DNA of 23,995 bases from the IMG/VR virus record IMGVR_UViG_3300020204_005688, positions 1 through 23,995 of that record. One strand, 5' to 3'. The DNA comes from a virus. The stretch's first letter is position 1, and the number at the start of each line of letters is the position of its first letter. Made by a program: the position numbers and the translations under genes. Under the pieces are notes generated by a model. The model made no database searches and was not told the origin of the DNA. It saw nothing but the letters and a program-made list of their open reading frames with translations. Positions 22,525-23,995 of the stretch are shown here, in pieces.

Positions 22525-23995
22525 AAAGTAGATTTCTAAATGTTTCTCCTCGTGCTTATATTCGGCAAAAAGATTCAGTCAATACACTTCCACCGATTGT
22601 TCGCACTGGATACCAAAATGAGCTAGGAAAATATTCATCTCCTTTTGATGATACTAAGTCAACAATAGTTTTTAAAAATTCTCAAGTTCTACTTGCTCCC
22701 TATATGATCTCCGGGGAAAAAGCAGGAAGTTCTGGATTTCTGACTGGGACACTTCTTGTTACAGCTTCTCTTGGCGATTCAAATGCATTTCTTGAAAAGT
22801 CGATAAATTCATCACCTATCAATCCTTTCAAAGAAGGAAGCAATATAACTGCCTATTTGAAAAAGTCAGATGGTCTAGGCTTTCCAGAGGAAAATTATCC
22901 GGGATTTAGTTCATCAGATAGGGATAAAACAGCACTAATATTTGATATATCGACACAGGCAGACTTTGATGTGTTGAAATTGAATGAGGGAGATGCAAAG
23001 AACACGTCAGGCCCATTCTCGGGCCAGCAGGGATCTGGATTTCTGTATTACGATTATTTAAAAAAATCCTGGCAAGATATAGGAACCAGAGATCCGTCTA
23101 CTGGTCAGACAATTAAATATGATCCTGTTCTAAAGCTTGATCATCAGAAACTTACTGCACCTGGAACAAGCCTTGCACAAGTATCTGCAGGGAACAAAGA
23201 GTTTCTTTGCCAATTTGCAAGTAGCCCTTACAGTATAATTTCTGAAGGTCCTCAATATGTTCCAAAAAGTGTTGAAGCGCTCGAAGCAAGAGGATATCAT
23301 AGGATCGGAGAGCCAACTTCTTTTTTTGAGGCACCATATGCTCCCAGATATCATGCAACAACCGGAAGTGGAATTAGGCTTTCTGATTATATCAATGATC
23401 CCTTTGTCGTAGATAGAATAACTGTCACTCTTCCTGTTCGGGCTGTTCGAACACAGACGCCGCCAAATCCGGGCGAGCCGCCTACACTATTTGATTATGG
23501 ATTTGGAAGAGATATTGATAACCACGTATTTTTCATCTATGTTCAAAATAGATCAAATGCAAATCCCGATAGCAGACAAGATGTTTCAAGCAGTCTGCGA
23601 TATTTAATTGCAAAAGAGTCCTTCTGTTTTTTCAATGAAATAGTTCTTGATTCAGTAAGCCTCGGAACACGTCCAATTCACGCCTATGCAAAGGCTCTCT
23701 CTTTTTCAATGGGAACAAAACTTGCATCATCTAGCTTGAGTCCGGTATCACAAAGCATAGATGCTGTTATTAAAATGAATTTTAGGCCTCTAACCTTTCA
23801 GAGTTCGTTTGGAACAACATCCAAGCTTGCCGGTAGCGACGACATCGTGTCCACCCCGGCCGCGCTAACTAGCAGCGTATTTATACAAAACTTCTGGAGA
23901 GGTGGACAAATCGGATCTGGAAGCACTGGGCTGATTGATTTAAGGTCTGCATCGCCAGCTTTAATTAGAAACTTAAACGCAATGTCAGGAGCAAT
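22521..23995 (+). CDS. Large virion protein, 3' end outside the window
   Basis: Open from ATG 22521 to the last base, at least 491 residues, with no stop in frame. It begins MKSRFLNVSPRAYIRQKDS; a hydrophilic, Ser/Gly-rich sequence follows with long loops (GPFSGQQGSGFLYYDYLKKSWQDIG, about 163-187), which is the look of tail or fibre proteins. At 310-320 there is a proline-rich stretch (VRTQTPPNPGEPPT), possibly a hinge. The later part has FFIYVQNRSN, YLIAKESFCFFNEIVLDSVSLG and SAVIKMNF-like strands. The ATG overlaps the stop of the previous gene. No family assigned; a baseplate or tail-fibre protein is the likeliest reading. A short G+C-rich patch lies near its 3' end in this window. Confidence 0.65.
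   Translation, partial: MKSRFLNVSPRAYIRQKDSVNTLPPIVRTGYQNELGKYSSPFDDTKSTIVFKNSQVLLAPYMISGEKAGSSGFLTGTLLVTASLGDSNAFLEKSINSSPINPFKEGSNITAYLKKSDGLGFPEENYPGFSSSDRDKTALIFDISTQADFDVLKLNEGDAKNTSGPFSGQQGSGFLYYDYLKKSWQDIGTRDPSTGQTIKYDPVLKLDHQKLTAPGTSLAQVSAGNKEFLCQFASSPYSIISEGPQYVPKSVEALEARGYHRIGEPTSFFEAPYAPRYHATTGSGIRLSDYINDPFVVDRITVTLPVRAVRTQTPPNPGEPPTLFDYGFGRDIDNHVFFIYVQNRSNANPDSRQDVSSSLRYLIAKESFCFFNEIVLDSVSLGTRPIHAYAKALSFSMGTKLASSSLSPVSQSIDAVIKMNFRPLTFQSSFGTTSKLAGSDDIVSTPAALTSSVFIQNFWRGGQIGSGSTGLIDLRSASPALIRNLNAMSGA

Noticed and set aside
23010-23025. GGCCC...GGGCC inverted repeat
   Set aside because: Only a five-base stem within coding sequence and no T-run after it; expected by chance.

Overview
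The window reads as part of the genome of a tailed phage with a contractile tail, of the T4-like type found in marine cyanophages and related myoviruses. Four hallmark proteins support this: a gp55-type late sigma factor, a gp5-like hub/spike protein, a gp25 wedge protein and a gp6/Baseplate_J wedge protein. All genes lie on the + strand. Most neighbours overlap by 1-60 bases or are a few bases apart, and no convincing terminator was seen. The DNA is AT-rich and arginine is mostly AGA/AGG. No rRNA, tRNA, CRISPR array, insertion sequence or attachment site was seen. Host identity cannot be read from the sequence; a Gram-negative marine bacterium is an inference from phage type and the glycan genes.

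Region 1 (1-7579) is a glycan cassette. It starts with the end of an unrecognised gene, then a family 2 glycosyltransferase, a SAM methyltransferase and an MptE/DUF115-like protein. Next come a CMP-sugar synthetase fused to a cupin, a lysine-aminotransferase-like class III enzyme, a GmhA-like SIS isomerase, a HAD phosphatase, a short UDP-sugar dehydrogenase and a 4-epimerase/dehydratase. Together they look able to make and activate one or more uncommon sugars, including a CMP-linked one. No NeuB/KdsA-type aldolase is visible here. The UDP-sugar dehydrogenase has clearly different arginine codon use (mostly CGN), suggesting separate acquisition.

Region 2 (7601-12224) holds a Cas4/RecB-like nuclease with a probable Fe-S cluster, two GT-B glycosyltransferases, a small membrane protein, the gp55-like sigma factor and a conserved-looking small protein of unknown role.

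Region 3 (12224-23995) is a virion module: gp5-like spike, an unknown hydrophobic protein, gp25, gp6, a beta-rich protein, a 1159-residue protein with two lectin-like (concanavalin A/LamG) folds, a 236-residue unknown protein, and a large protein that runs off the window. A TCTAAATA box just before gp25 resembles the T4 late promoter and could link this module to the nearby sigma factor.

The most novel material is the cytidylyltransferase-cupin fusion with its linked aminotransferase/isomerase/phosphatase set, and the unrecognised proteins around gp25/gp6.
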